Shown here: positions 24,671 through 35,827 of the stretch, one piece after another
Layout: each line of letters starts with the position of its first letter
Numbering within the stretch: position 1 is the first letter of the stretch
Assembly: GCF_001039355.2 (NCBI RefSeq)
Contig: NW_019774936.1
Coordinates: forward strand, 457,832-507,661
DNA: 49,830 nucleotides
Direction: 5' to 3'
Origin: Lingula anatina
Lineage: Eukaryota; Brachiopoda; Lingulata; Lingulida; Lingulidae
Notes under the pieces: generated by a model
Seen by the model: only the letters and a program-made list of their open reading frames with translations
The model's database searches: none
What the model was told of the DNA's origin: nothing
Translations under genes and position numbers: made by a program

Positions 24671-24806
24671 TATAGATTACTATATAGATTACTATATCTT
24701 TATACTCATCACTCAAGACCATGTGGACTGCCATCTTACTATCCTTTATTTCCTAAAGAGCCCTTGCCACTAGTGTCGCCACTAAACAAGACATTACACC
24801 TTGGAT
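24671..24806 (-). repeat. truncated LTR copy of the small Ty3 element
   Basis: This matches the LTR at 25593-25756 from TATAGATTACT onward but lacks the other end. The match continues about 33 bases to the right into BEL/Pao RT sequence (GACAGTGCAC...), which also flanks the complete LTR. An internal duplication of TATAGATTACTA sits at its left edge. Confidence 0.75.
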
Positions 24807-24833
24807 AATTTGATTGCTTGTCGTGCACTGTCT

Positions 24834-25541
24834 GTATTCCTGTGCAGCGTGTGCATCGTGTCCTTGGACATGGGTTAAATCTTCCTTGTTGGGGTTGTCC
24901 TCTGGGTCGCTGTGATGGACCTCTATATTGCCTGGTTTCTCTGCGGAATTGGGGTTTCCTACCATTGGCACCCTTGACTACATGGACTGTTGTACTGGTC
25001 TCTCTTTGTCCTAATATAGTTTTGGATTCTTTTGTTCGTGGAGATATCATTTTGTCATTATTTGCTCTAATGTTAAGTCTTCATTCCACAATTTATCTCT
25101 GAGTTCTTTAGATTTCACTCCCACAGATATCTGCTTGCACAACTGGTTTTCTAGTGTTTCTCCATATTCACAGTACCTAGCAATTTCTCTCAGTCTTGAT
25201 ACGTAATCTGACAGACTCTCTCCTTCATTCTGATAGCATGTATCAAATTTTTTCATATATAACTTTACCAGTTTTTGCGGTTCAAAATGCCTGTCAAACT
25301 TTAATACGATTTGAAAGTCATCTTTATCTTCTTCATTGTCGAAGGTAAATGTCTCAAACACCTTTTGTGTTTGTTATCTAGGCCGTATATTAAAATTGCC
25401 ACCTTTCATTTGTCCTCTGCGTCTTCCAACCCAGCAGCAAGGAAATAAATTATCAGTTCCTCCTTATATTCCTTCCACGTGACATTTTGCGCGGCGGCAT
25501 CACGTGCCCTGAACATTGGAGGTGAAAATCCAGTTGCCATT
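24834..25541 (-). pseudogene. Ty3/gypsy gag of a small inserted element
   Basis: ATG at 25541 begins MATGFSPPMFRARDAAAQNV and WKEYKEELIIYFLAAGLEDA. A TGA replaces a likely Trp, the frame shifts, and capsid sequence follows at 25361-25050 (LVKLYMKKFDTCYQNEGESL, SDYVSRLREIARYC). The nucleocapsid part has basic repeats (RGPSQRPRGQPQQGR) and a degraded Cys motif. It ends abruptly against a piece of BEL/Pao RT at 24833, so pol is absent. Confidence 0.75.
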
Positions 25542-25575
25542 ATGTCTCTATTACTGCAGATTTACTTTTGTCTTG

Positions 25576-25592
25576 AGACCGCTTCTGACACC
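25576..25592 (-). other. primer binding site, tRNA-Leu-like
   Basis: On the element strand TGGTGTCAGAAGCGGTC follows the LTR end directly. The + strand CTTCTGACACCA resembles the 3' end of a tRNA-Leu acceptor (CTxCTGACACCA). This sets the element's direction leftward. Confidence 0.55.
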
Positions 25593-25756
25593 ATGTTATG
25601 TCTTGTGCTTGTTTGCAAACCATGTGCACTCTGCGTGGGTTATAGATTACTATCTTTATACTCATCACTCAAGACCATGTGGACTGCCATCTTACTATCC
25701 TTTATTTCCTAAAGAGCCCTTGCCACTAGTGTCGCCACTAGACAAGACATTACAGC
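25593..25756 (-). repeat. complete short LTR (164 bp)
   Basis: The + strand starts TGTTATGTCTTG and ends CAAGACATTACA, near-perfect inverted termini. A TATAAAG word lies inside on the minus strand. It is inserted in the BEL/Pao RT right after the codons for QAIELSK. Confidence 0.7.
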
Positions 25757-26127
25757 TTGGATAATTCGATTGCTTGTGGTGCACTGTCTACTGACTTCAA
25801 CAAATCGTCCATGTAGAAATCATTAAACACAGTGTTTACAGCTTCCTCACTGTATAACTCAGCTGGTCCTGGGCTGTTTGCTTGAGTGCATAATTAACAC
25901 AGGCTGGGGAGTCTGTTGCCCCAAAATAGTCATCACTTCAAAAGAGTCAGGGTTGCTATCTTCACTATACAGCAATCTCAAGGAGTCGGCGTCTGCTGGC
26001 GGTACAGGAACTTGCATAAACATTTGCTCTATATCTGCTACCATGGCTATCTCATACAATCGAAATCTCTCTATGACACCAAAAAGATGTAAGTCAGTCC
26101 AGCTACTAGTCTTTTCCGTATTTGTCC
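25757..26127 (-). pseudogene. BEL/Pao reverse transcriptase fragment with FYMDD
   Basis: The sequence reads LHLFGVIERFRLYEIAMVAD then IEQMFMQVPVP and LRLLYSED. After a frameshift near 25930 come NYALKQTAQDQLSY, and the catalytic NDFYMDDLLKSVDSAPQAIE after a further frame change. The two aspartates of the YxDD box are conserved. The frame is cut at 25756 by a Ty3 LTR and resumes at 24665. Upstream of FGV the RT is missing, because a primer-site-like sequence and a probable LTR abut it. Confidence 0.8.
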
Positions 26128-26145
26128 ATCCCACCACTGCCACCA
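26128..26145 (-). other. primer binding site, tRNA-Leu(AAG)-like
   Basis: The + strand ATCCCACCACTGCCACCA matches the 3' end of tRNA-Leu (ATCCCACCGCTGCCA plus CCA) except at one position. TGTGAGG follows at 26146, as an LTR end would. It implies yet another LTR element joined to BEL/Pao RT. Confidence 0.45.
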
Positions 26146-26440
26146 TGTGAGGTTATATTCTCTGACATTCGAATAGCACAACAACGTGTTCAGGTTGGCG
26201 GAAACAGAAATGTAGTCTGTAACGATTCTTGTTTGGGTCTCCCCCGCATTTGTTTTGATGGAGTCCTTTTCCCGGGCTGCATTCTACTATTGACGTAAAA
26301 TGCTGTTACCTCTCCCCTGAATTTGTAAGTTGTTCATTTTTTAATCTTTGCTGTGTCGATACCTTTACGTATTATATTAGATATCAGATTTCTATTCATC
26401 TTTGCTGATTTACTACAATGTGAAATTGTGGCATTGCACA
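26146..26440 (-). repeat. candidate LTR (295 bp) next to the tRNA-Leu primer site
   Basis: Starts TGTGAGG and ends TTGCACA, giving TGTG...CACA termini, and base composition changes sharply at 26441. No second copy was found in the window, so the outer end is a guess. Confidence 0.35.
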
Positions 26441-26930
26441 CCTCTACTGCCCCATGGACTCGGGCAGGAGCCTGTCCACATAGAGGCATCTGGCATTCCT
26501 GGCTGTGATAGCCAGCAACTCCTGCCAGGTGCAACCCCAGATGGGTGCTATCACCGCCCCTGTCCACCTCAAGTCTGCTGGGGTCCCATGCTTGTTGGGC
26601 TTGCACGGGAAGCGTGGAGAGTGGGTCTCTAGCAAGACCCTGCTCTTATCCAGCTGTGCCACTGCCACTCTTCTATCAGGAAGAGTCTGTGCGGGACTTT
26701 ACCCCAAAATAGGTGTTCGGGTATATGCTTGGATCCACTGCTGCAAGACACCCAGAGATCCCTGGAAAAGGTGCAGGTGTATGAACTGATTACAACCCAC
26801 TGGGATGCACTGCAGGTGCATCAAGAGGGAGAACAGTGCGTCATCCTCACCTCCTAGCAGTCCTGTGCGGTGCAGAACGAGAACCTTGCCCTCCATGGCA
26901 GTGATTTTGATGTCAGATGGTTTTAAATTG
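26441..26930. other. GC-richer block with long open frames, unassigned
   Basis: This stretch is visibly richer in G and C than its surroundings and is open for long distances on both strands, for example minus 26699-26896 and 26444-26668, and plus 26505-26789. I recognise none of the frames. Overlapping opens on both strands mostly reflect composition. Confidence 0.4.
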
Positions 26931-26936
26931 CTTTAA

Positions 26937-27426
26937 TCACAGTTTGGCATAATTTTCCTTTGTGATCAAGTTCTCATCTGCGCCAGTATCCACTTTGCAT
27001 GGAAAAGTCATACAGTTCTGTGCAGAGCTGATTTTAAGGTTAATAAAAGCATGTTTGCTTTCAATGTTGCCCATGTTGATTTGGCTAAAATACAGCACAT
27101 TTTTTTCTTCTGGGTTGTAGTCCCCTTCACTACAGGCATGCACTCTATGCATCTTTTGCCTAAGAGTGGTTGTGTGTAAGTTGGACCTGCATGTTTCCCT
27201 GTTGCTTGGTAGAATGTTTGTGCTCTGAGCGACAACACTTCATCCAGTGGTTGAATTTGCCACAAGCAAAACATGTTGAGCCATATGCAGGGCACAGTTC
27301 TCTCTTGCTACGGTTGTGCTTTGTTTCGCAATTGCTGCAAGAATTTTCTATGGTTGGGTGAGACTTAGGGGCCGTTGTAGATGCCTCTTTCTTCTTACAC
27401 TCAAAGTCAATAGGGAGGTTTAGCAA
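26937..27426 (-). pseudogene. Ty3-type nucleocapsid and protease fragment
   Basis: First come two Cys motifs (CSNCETKHNRSKRELC and CFACGKFNHWMKCC), the paired knuckle pattern of many Ty3 elements. After a frameshift near 27150 comes the protease: NLKISSAQNCMTFPCKVDTG then ADENLITKENY, with the DTGAD active site. The frame stops at 26937, and no RT follows before the GC-richer block. Confidence 0.75.
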
Positions 27427-27521
27427 ACGACGAACAACGAAGACGAAGTACCAAAACTAGGTTCGTACGTCATTAGTCGTAGCGGCCGTTTCGCAAACGC
27501 CGAACAACGAATACGAAAACA
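27421..27521. repeat. duplicated terminal motif beside Harbinger transposase
   Basis: GCAAACGACGAACAACGAAG at 27422 and GCAAACGCCGAACAACGAAT at 27494 are a direct repeat about 72 bp apart, just upstream of the transposase start. They may be the terminal and subterminal transposase-binding sites. The opposite end of the element is missing. Confidence 0.55.
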
Positions 27522-27544
27522 ATAGAGATCGCTTGTGTGACAAG

Positions 27545-28100
27545 ATGGCTTCCATTATTGATTTGGTGGTACAGGCGCTTCTTTTTGATGCTGATTGTGA
27601 TGACATTTTACCGTTTTTATGTGAAGAATCTAAATCTACGTATACGACATATACTAGAGAAAATGCGTTTACTATTGATGATTTAACTAGTGATCAGTGC
27701 AGAGCATATTTTCGCTTCCATAAGCAAGACATATACAGAATAGTCAATGCCATGGGGTTTCCGGAGAATTTTGTCCTTCCAAATCGTTCAGTTGTAGACA
27801 GAATAACAGCCTTCTGCATCTTCCTCGCCAGACTGGCCTATCCCAATCATCTAATTTCGCTGGAGCACTTCTTTAAGCGCCACAAATCTGTCATCTCAAT
27901 GACTATTACAGCAGTGCTAAACTTCATATATGACAATTTTAATCATAAAATAACTGACATTGCATGGGTAAGCAACAGATTTCAAGAATTTGCAGATGCA
28001 ATTCACAACAAAGGGGCGCCTCTGAAAAATTGCGTCGGATTCGTGGACGGGACAGTGCGGCTGTTGTGTAGGCCAACATTTTTTCAGCGTGTCTGCTATA
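27545..28100 (+). pseudogene. PIF/Harbinger transposase (HARBI1-like), N-terminal half
   Basis: From ATG at 27545 (ACAAGATGGCT; an alternative Met at 27533) the frame is intact for about 185 codons. It contains RFHKQDIYRIVNAMGFPENF, a region like the helical N-terminal part of HARBI nucleases, and then CVGFVDGTVRLLCRP, holding the first catalytic Asp of the DDE triad in the DDE_Tnp_4 fold. The remaining half, with the other two acidic residues, is absent. The sequence switches at an ambiguous base (28101) into the 3' flank of the CysD gene array. Known Harbinger elements also need a Myb-like partner protein, not seen here. The truncation could be biological or an assembly join. Confidence 0.8.
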
Positions 28101-28216
28101 NACCGTCTTACTATTTTCAGATTGCAATGTGTGTCATTCACCAGGAAATGGCTTGTCATTTGGGTTTCCCCACCGTCTTCCCCCCGTCTTCAGTGAAAAC
28201 AAACGAGTGACATAAG

Positions 28217-31200
28217 TTACGGACACAGAAAACGGACTTCGTAATCTTTGCAAAATTCTCCACTTGGCTGGTCGCTGTTCTCGCAGACGAACCCTTCAGA
28301 GGACGTGCACTTCACTTTGATCACCTGACCCGTCTGATCCCACGGCTGATTGGTTCCTGTCACGCGACACTGGATATCAATTGGTTCATGGCCGGAGCAC
28401 TTGAAAAAATGAAAAATACCCGTTATGTTGCCATCTGAGTCTAGTACTCCAAAACAGTTTTTGCCAATTACTCGTATATTCATTGCACGTTATGCGAGAA
28501 ATTTAGACCAAAAATTCTCTAGCCCTTACCCATTGTTTCACATTAGCAACTAAGAGGCATTGATGGCAATAATAGGTCGCGCCCATTATCATCAGAAGTC
28601 AAGGACACAAGAACTTAAATTCCTTTAGCTAACAATGTCTATTGTGCTGCTTTGAAACAATAAAAAAATTTTGAAAAAACGTACGAGCGCACAATAGACA
28701 GGTCTGGAATAGTATACAGATGATGCCTATGTATGCAGTAATGGTGGGCATGGAAGTCCATGTGATAAGTACACAGACACATCGGCTCAGAAAGTTCCTT
28801 TTAAATACAGTGACGCATCTACAGTAAACAAGGACATGTGCCAAGATCCTCAGTTGAAAAAGGAGGCAATGAAAGTGCTATCAACATTTTAAAACTTGTT
28901 ATAACACCTAATGTTACCATGAGGACGTCCTAAAAACAAGTCCCATTGTTTTCAGATACATTCACTGATTCCATTGCTCATAGGTATTTGAAACAGTCGG
29001 AAATATGCCACTGTATAAATGGGTTGAACATGTTATTGTATAATAAATGTAAGACATATGAAGTCAAAAGACCATAAACATATGACATCATAACTTGGAA
29101 TTAATAGAAGAGTACGTGTTAGCTAGAATTAAAATTTAATTACCAATTCCTGTACCTACCGGATTAAAGCCCGTTGGTCCCACGTGCTCAGCGTCTCCGT
29201 TACCGCTGGGGTTGTCTCTGTCCATCCAGGGAGTCCATTTAGCGCATGCAGGACACGTGCCTGTAAGATATACATACATACACACATATAAAAGGGAAAT
29301 TTCTCCACGGCATTGTGAATGAGCAAGTACGTAGATACGGGGGGTCATGGACAAGAGAAAGATGACATGGATCTGCAATGCATGGTTTGCTGATGCACTT
29401 CTTGTCACTTACGAAAGTGTCACACGACTTACCTATGTTTGGACATTTAAAATTCACCTCGTAGTCCTTGCAGGTCTTCCCGTTGACGTCGCTAGTACAG
29501 ACCAAGCCATTCTCCCAGCTACAGTCGTGGTCGGTATTATACCTGTCTCCTGTTGCATAATAATGGTAGTGGGTGTCTATGTCACGACAACGGGCACACA
29601 TTGGGCGACCACCAATGCATAGATTGACACTGTCATTAACCTGTTATATGAGAATCAAACTTAATGAATATTTTCACCTATATTTACAGACATCAAACAA
29701 AAAAAAAGAGACAGAAACAGATTCATTGACATCTAGGCAAGAAAGTTGACTTAGTGGTAGACCAGTTCTACAGAAATCCCTGCAATTTTCACCGAAACAA
29801 TAGGGACGAGGGAATCTGACCAAATAGCACACCAGAGGGAGTGATAGATTGTCACAGCTACCACAACCTCATTCCCTGATGAAGTCTGAATGCAAGCAGA
29901 CGAAATTTTGGCTGGTAAGACCAGACAAATATAATTATTTACAGACAAAAGAATATTCACAAGTCTAGATTAAGTTTGTGAATGAACCGAAGCCAAGCAC
30001 AGAGACAGGTGATAAAAAAGCACGTGATTCTCACCCTGAAAGCCTCAGCGTTCTCCCAGTCACCGCTACCGCTTGGATTATCCCTATCTAAGTAGTTTGT
30101 CCATGTGCCACCTGCATTGAAGAATGAAGAAAAATGTTATGACAAATGTCCATTTAACAAAATTCGTCGTCCCTGCGATAAAAAGGAGGTTAAGAAAATT
30201 TAATGGCGCTGTAGTTCAAGGCTTTGTTGAAAAAGCAGAAGTTTCAAAACGAGTGAAATTTCTCGTAGTAATGAAGGTCACACCTAGCTACTACAAACTT
30301 CATAACACTTACTTGTACTTGGGCATAAGTATCTTATCTCATAGTCTGCGCAGTTTCCGTCGGCTTGCTGAGAGTTGCGGCACACCAAACCTTTAGTTGG
30401 TAAACAATGGACCTCCAATATATCTGGAGCTGTTCCGGACCAGCGAGTGAACGTACTGGTTGACCCCTTCACGCGACACTCCGCCGCGATGGGTTTACAT
30501 CCGCAACAGACGTAATCTAGTTTCTAAATGAAAGTGGTAGATGAATTTGAATTTTTGACCACTCTATATTGGCATTACCTCTTGTGAACGCTCGCTCTCT
30601 ACCTCTCATTTTTATTCGTGCAGTCTCATTTTGATATATACTGTTTCACATTTTTCGAATTCCATTGTATTGATAGAAGTATGATCATAACCAACAAAGT
30701 TACATTCAAACATATATTTTAGCCTTTCCTGAAATCAAACTGCTTACCGGTAAGAAATGAAGTTTTTCTCACCTTTTGTTCTGTAATATGTTCATGATCT
30801 TCGTCATCAGAAGGATTGTCTCGATCATACCAAGCGGTCCAATAATGTCCTGAGGAAACAGAGACAGTTAACAGTCACATTTACAGACTTGACATTTAAT
30901 ATGGAATATTTTTTCCAAATCATTTTTCATCATTTTTTTTCCTATTTTACTGACTGATAAATGAAAATAAGGATTAAAATCGTGTTCTAATAACTTTTAA
31001 TTATCTCTTTGATGTCATTGTGACATCAGTTCATTAATGGAATTCGCCAGAGAAGCAAACAAAAACACATTGCCTTTTCTACTTCATACGGCAACCATTA
31101 AATGAGCTATTTTAGATCTCCATATTTTCCAAATTATTGTCTGTAAAAGAGTTACACGCTCCACAAAGGACCCTCATATCAGTGTCTAGTCACAGTAACA

Positions 31201-33363
31201 GTCGCTGTTACGCCTGACCTCTTCTGGCTGCTACCAGCGCTCTCAAGCGGCAAGGCATTCCTTGGGATATGTTTTTAGAGTTCAATCTGGAATAACATTC
31301 CAGGCATCGGTCGAAATCTGTTCAATTTGGCCCAGTTTTGTTGTAGGACATGTAGGCCATTCATTTGGCGAGTAATGGTCTACCCACATATTGTCTACGT
31401 GGTTCAGATATGGCGGTTTTGATGACCAAGGTAGCTGTTCATTCCCTTGGTTCTCTAAGTAATCTGTTATTAAAAGTGCTCTGTGTGAACCGGCAATCCC
31501 ACCCTACAACCTAAAATTGTTCTTAAGGTGCCCCCTATCAAATGATAGTCAAGTGGTTCCCAGATTATTCCTTTATTTAATCTGGTTCAGGTTTTCGTCG
31601 ATGACTGCCATTGGTGTTTTGGCACCAATGTGGTATCCACTTCAAATACTGACGCTGTTAATGACCTAAGTCACTTTAGAGGCGGCACACACTTCGTCGT
31701 TGGCCTCTTCTGGATGTCTGTAAACTCTGTTTTGACTAGTTGAGCGGTACAGGTGAAATCTGACCTCACTAAAGAAAGCCACGAGGTTTCAGTGTTCAAC
31801 CCAGAAACGGTCATGGTCCCTAATTCATTAGAGAAACATACAACGATGTTTTGCTGTTTACAGTGGGTTCCTCGGAGGTCGTCTGGTATTCTAACCTGCA
31901 AAAACCAGTTTGGTGTTCGCTAAGGGCCTTGAAAAATGCGTTTTGGTGGCAATTTACCCCTCATTCTGAACGGACTGGGTGGTTTTTGTTTAGTTGCAAC
32001 GGCATATCCTGAAAGACAGTGGGTCCTGTACTCTGGTGGTAAGATTTTAATACATTGGGAGTGGCCTCTATGTAGGTACATCAGTCTGGGCATTACTCTA
32101 TAAAACTGTGCGGACCGTTTCGTTTGGCGCAATTAACTGTCTGGCAATGTCTGTCTTTTTCGCGCCATTTTGCCACAGATTAACAAACTTGCTAAGCTCT
32201 GCATTGCTCATTTTACACACTGCAAAACCGACCACTTGCATGCAAAATTTCAAATTCTTCTATGCAGTAGTTGCCGACATATGGATACTTTTTTGACAGG
32301 ACCGTGCTTTGTCAAAGCCAAGGTTTGACCTGCCCAAAGGAGCACTACCCAATTAAATCACTTCATATTACATAATGCAGCAGCGTAACAAACCTGGTAT
32401 TCAGTTAATTGGAAGCGACACACCTGACTACACACTTCTCCATTCACATATCTTATATGAGGTATTAGTATTTTGAAAAAAGAACGCATTTCTACCTAGG
32501 CACACCTTCGAAACTGAAATATTCCATAATGTCAAGTCTGTATCTACAGTTAGATATATTGAGGGACAAATTGCAATATATGTCTATTCTTTGCGCCTTC
32601 AAAAATTTGGCGGTATTTTAAGATTAAAATTATTTCTGCTTCCTAATTATACAAGTATAAATGTTCAAACCACTATTTTATTTCTTCCCGTACGTAAAAT
32701 GACATGTTCCTATTGCAAGTTCGAGTAAATTACAGTTTATTGAGAAAAGAGTATATGCTGAATTTAAACAACAGAAATCTTCTTCAGGAGGGTCCTCACC
32801 CCCCTCCCTTAGATTTCTGGTCCCCTCTTGATATTAGAATTTTTAATAGCTGAATCATAGGGGGGAGGCTATGCATCCGCGGATCCCTCCCCCACTTTCA
32901 TAAATTCTGGATCTGCCCTTGCACCGATTTTCCTGAAAGTGTCAATATGGTTTTCATAGTCATCTAGGAGTGTCGTATCCAAAACCGTTGACAACACTAT
33001 GATATGTAAAGCGGTTTAGCTTTTTATGATTTATTTTAGAGGCACTCTTGGAGTGGAGGCCAGGACTTGTTGACTTAATTTGTAACAGTGAAAGGTATAA
33101 TAATGGAGAATTTCTTCAGTGGTATTCAAAAGTATGCTATATATTCAGAGGTATAAAACGGAAAATTCCTTATAACTACCACATATACAAGGTATGTTCA
33201 TTTTGTTTCCTACATCATTCTGTAACTCGTATGGTATACTTGGTGCATGGTATACGTGTATTTGATGTATATAGAGGTGAGATATGTCAGTAATACGATG
33301 ACTCTTACCTTGGATAGACTTTAAAGTCAGAAAACACGAAAACACAAAGAGCATCAAATTCAT
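28217..33363 (-). CDS. secreted triple-CysD (WxxW) protein, copy 1, 7 exons
   Basis: Coding exons (5' to 3'): 33309-33363, 30773-30849, 30313-30523, 30035-30111, 29433-29640, 29160-29260, 28217-28399; 912 nt, 303 residues. Exon 1 is a signal peptide (MNLMLFVFSCFLTLKSIQ). Then come three modules of about 95 residues, each encoded by a pair of exons. Module 1 opens HYWTAWYDRDNPS and ends YEIRYLCP; module 2 opens GTWTNYLDRDNPSGSGDWEN and ends YEVNFKCP; module 3 has GTCPACAKWTPWMDRDNPSG and ends YEVRFLCP. This is the Mucin2_WxxW (CysD) domain of gel-forming mucins and CILP. Expected role: extracellular mucus or matrix protein; inferred. Intron 1 is about 2.5 kb because of a Tc1-like insertion. 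Copy 1 has an extra Cys (YVCCGC) in module 1. The last-exon acceptor is TTTTCAAG|TGC. Confidence 0.88.
31183..32436 (-). pseudogene. dead Tc1/mariner transposase in intron 1 of CysD copy 1
   Basis: Starting at ATG 32211 the minus strand reads MSNAELSKFVNLWQNGAKKT, a helix-turn-helix start. Later, with many frameshifts, come VAFFSEVRFHLYRSTSQNRV (the FSDESRF region, with the second catalytic Asp lost), DYLENQGNEQLPWSSKPPYL NHVDNMW (normally PWPxxSPDLNPIExxW, third acidic residue altered) and a decayed C terminus. Near-perfect 12-bp inverted ends AGTGTxTAGTCA at 31181-31192 and 32425-32436 may be the TIR remnants. The other two CysD genes lack it: their intron 1 is only about 370 to 385 bp, so the insertion is specific to this copy. 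Confidence 0.75.
32437..33308. other. rest of CysD copy 1 intron 1
   Basis: From about 32550 the intron aligns again with intron 1 of copies 2 and 3. Positions 32785-32930 hold a C/G-run-rich insert (GGAGGGTCC... GGATCTGCCC) absent from the others, possibly a decayed hAT-type MITE. No coding sequence. Confidence 0.4.
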
Positions 33364-35712
33364 GTTATACCTGAAAGATGAAACAATATTTGACCATATA
33401 TAACATGACAGTTATCCCTCACACTTATTCAATGACTTTTTTCTAACGTATTATCTATATTTTATATAACCGTACGGAGGGAGGGGGTGGGTGGACGGGT
33501 CGAATTCACTTTGTACGCTATTGGAAAATAATAAAAATTATGATCCAAACTGCTGTCATAGGTTAATTATCATTCTTCAATTTTCACCTTGTGGTCTCTG
33601 AAAGGGGATGGATCTGCAAAAATTCCACTCTTTGTAAAAAAATGATAAGAAGGATGGCCTCTAAGGAAATAACCCCTAACGTACGGAACCCTGTTCACAC
33701 AGGCCTGGGCAGTTAGGAAATAACAAAACTTGCTTCTATTTTTGGTGGGTGAACACGGAATCTGACTTTCAAATATATCATTTACTCACGAATCCCATTG
33801 GAACACAACAAAAGACTATTTATGAGGTCTTATCTAAACCTAAATTACAAATATGTAACCATCTTTTTGACATAAAAAAGAAATAAACTTGTGCTGGCAA
33901 TTTTTTTAATTGTTTTTTATGCGTTTCCTAATAACAAAATTTAATGTAAAACAATTCACAGTTGCATGTTTTAAATATAGGACAACAAAAGCCAAATTGC
34001 TTTTTTTTTTCTTTATAGACCTTTTGATACCTATTTTAAAAAATGATTTTAATGAGAGTTAAGGCTACTGCACTGTCTTCATTCTAACACACCAGTGTGT
34101 ACATAGATATAAAAGCCTGGGTAGTTATATAAAGGAAAACAGGGCACTGCTTTGATTAATTTTAATTAAAATTTACTACTACTAGTACTACTATCTCTGC
34201 TACTACTACTATTATTACTATCACTGATAATAATATAATAATAAGAAGTGATAGTATGAGTGCGTTGGAAACAGGAGGAGACGTGCTAATCGGTTAAACT
34301 GGTTGCATTCAGTGAGAGTCCACACGAAGTTGGATCGATCTAAGGAGACCAATAATTTCAATGAGAATGAGCCCTTATAGTGTTACGAGTGTGGCATGAT
34401 AATGCATTGTCTTCCATGGCATTGGATAGCTGGTTTTGACTAATGACAACATGGAGAACAAAATTTGCATTCTTGATTGGTCATTTCAAATTAAGGTTGC
34501 TTTGTTTGTAGTGTGCAAGATAACCAGTTTGAACAGAAACAGTCCACAGCATTCAGGAAGTCCATACAACACCATACATGTACACGTTTGTGGATATAAC
34601 ACTCATAGTACATGTACGCCATTCAGTCATACAAGACAAAGCATTTTCACATCTCACACTGACGTTGTTCTGCCTACCTTCATGCTTACCTGCAATCGGC
34701 AATAACTACAATAAAGTTATGGAAACTGATAAATATTTTGTTGATCTACAAACAACAATACCTGTACAAATGCCGGTTAAGAAAAAGGAAAATGCTTAAG
34801 ATAGTTATAAATTGGAACACTTGCCCGTTACCTCTGCGGCGTGCCCACGTCGAGTTTTTGCTTGAATTAACAGCGTTTTCTGGATAACATCAAATTATAC
34901 ACGTTCTTAATTGCGTAAAAGGGTGTCATATCGTCCTTACAACTGAAAACCACCTCGGGTTAATTTGAATTAGAAAGACATGATCTAATTCATAAGTACC
35001 TGCAACCCTTCATCATAACGCAATTAATTTAATTTATAAGCTGATGTCGTTGCCAAACTTTTAAAGTAGGTTGAAAATGTTTATTTAATAGCTGTGGAAA
35101 AAGCAACGTTCCCTGCTGGGGTCCAGTTTTCAATAAAAAGCAAAATCGTCTATCCATTCTTGCTTGACCGTCAGCCTGTTTAACTTGATGTCGTCCAGGG
35201 ACAAAACCTTTGGTCTGCCATGCAAATGACCAACTCTTGCAGCATATATATGTTTTCGAAATATCTTTGGCAGATAAAACCGTTCTATTGTCAGTTATAC
35301 GTGGTATTTAAAAAACTAAAAAGAACTATATGATGTCATTGTTATTTGCAAACGAAAAATAAATCGACATGTTCGACAAATCACCGTCACTGAACTTTTG
35401 AATAGCGTGCAAGAATTTCCAGAATTCTGCAGATTTTGACGATGTGACCAAATATCGGGCAAGGGAAGGCAAAACCTGCAGACTCTTTATTTCTATTTAG
35501 AACAAACTCCCTTATGATCGAAGCATAAATATATAAGCGATGAACTAATGCTTCAATGCAAAGCAGTACAATTTACCTGTATTGTCCTTAAATGGTACTT
35601 TTGTTAAATGCGTCACCTTACAAAATGGCGAAGAACCGAAATTTTAAATCAATGCATAGCAATAGTCAGCAAAAAGTTTTACGTACATTTGATAAAGCAA
35701 TTCTGTTAACAT
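33364..35712 (-). promoter_or_regulatory. 5' flank of CysD copy 1
   Basis: Directly upstream of the ATG is a 3' splice site (CTTTCAG|GTATAACATG), so the gene probably has a noncoding first exon. A good donor, GATTGCAG|GTAAGC, ends at 34690 on the minus strand and has counterparts in the other units (40920, 48532). No TATA box was fixed. A TAC/TAT simple repeat occupies about 34175-34245. No other gene is seen. Confidence 0.4.
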
Positions 35713-35827
35713 TTTTCAGATATACTATTTTCAGATTGCAATGTGTGTCATTCACCAGGAAATGGGCTTGTCGTTTGGGTTTCCCCCGTCTTCAAGATGC
35801 TCAGTGAAAACATATGAGTGAGACAAG

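Noticed and set aside
28262-28480. Frames on the + strand over CysD exons (also 35867-36049, 42812-43039, 38065-38265, 45773-45976)
   Set aside because: Shadows of the minus-strand CysD exons; repeated only because the genes are duplicated.
29751-29960. 69-aa minus-strand ORF in CysD copy 1 intron 4
   Set aside because: Intronic, not shared with the other copies; may be a decayed repeat but no family recognised.
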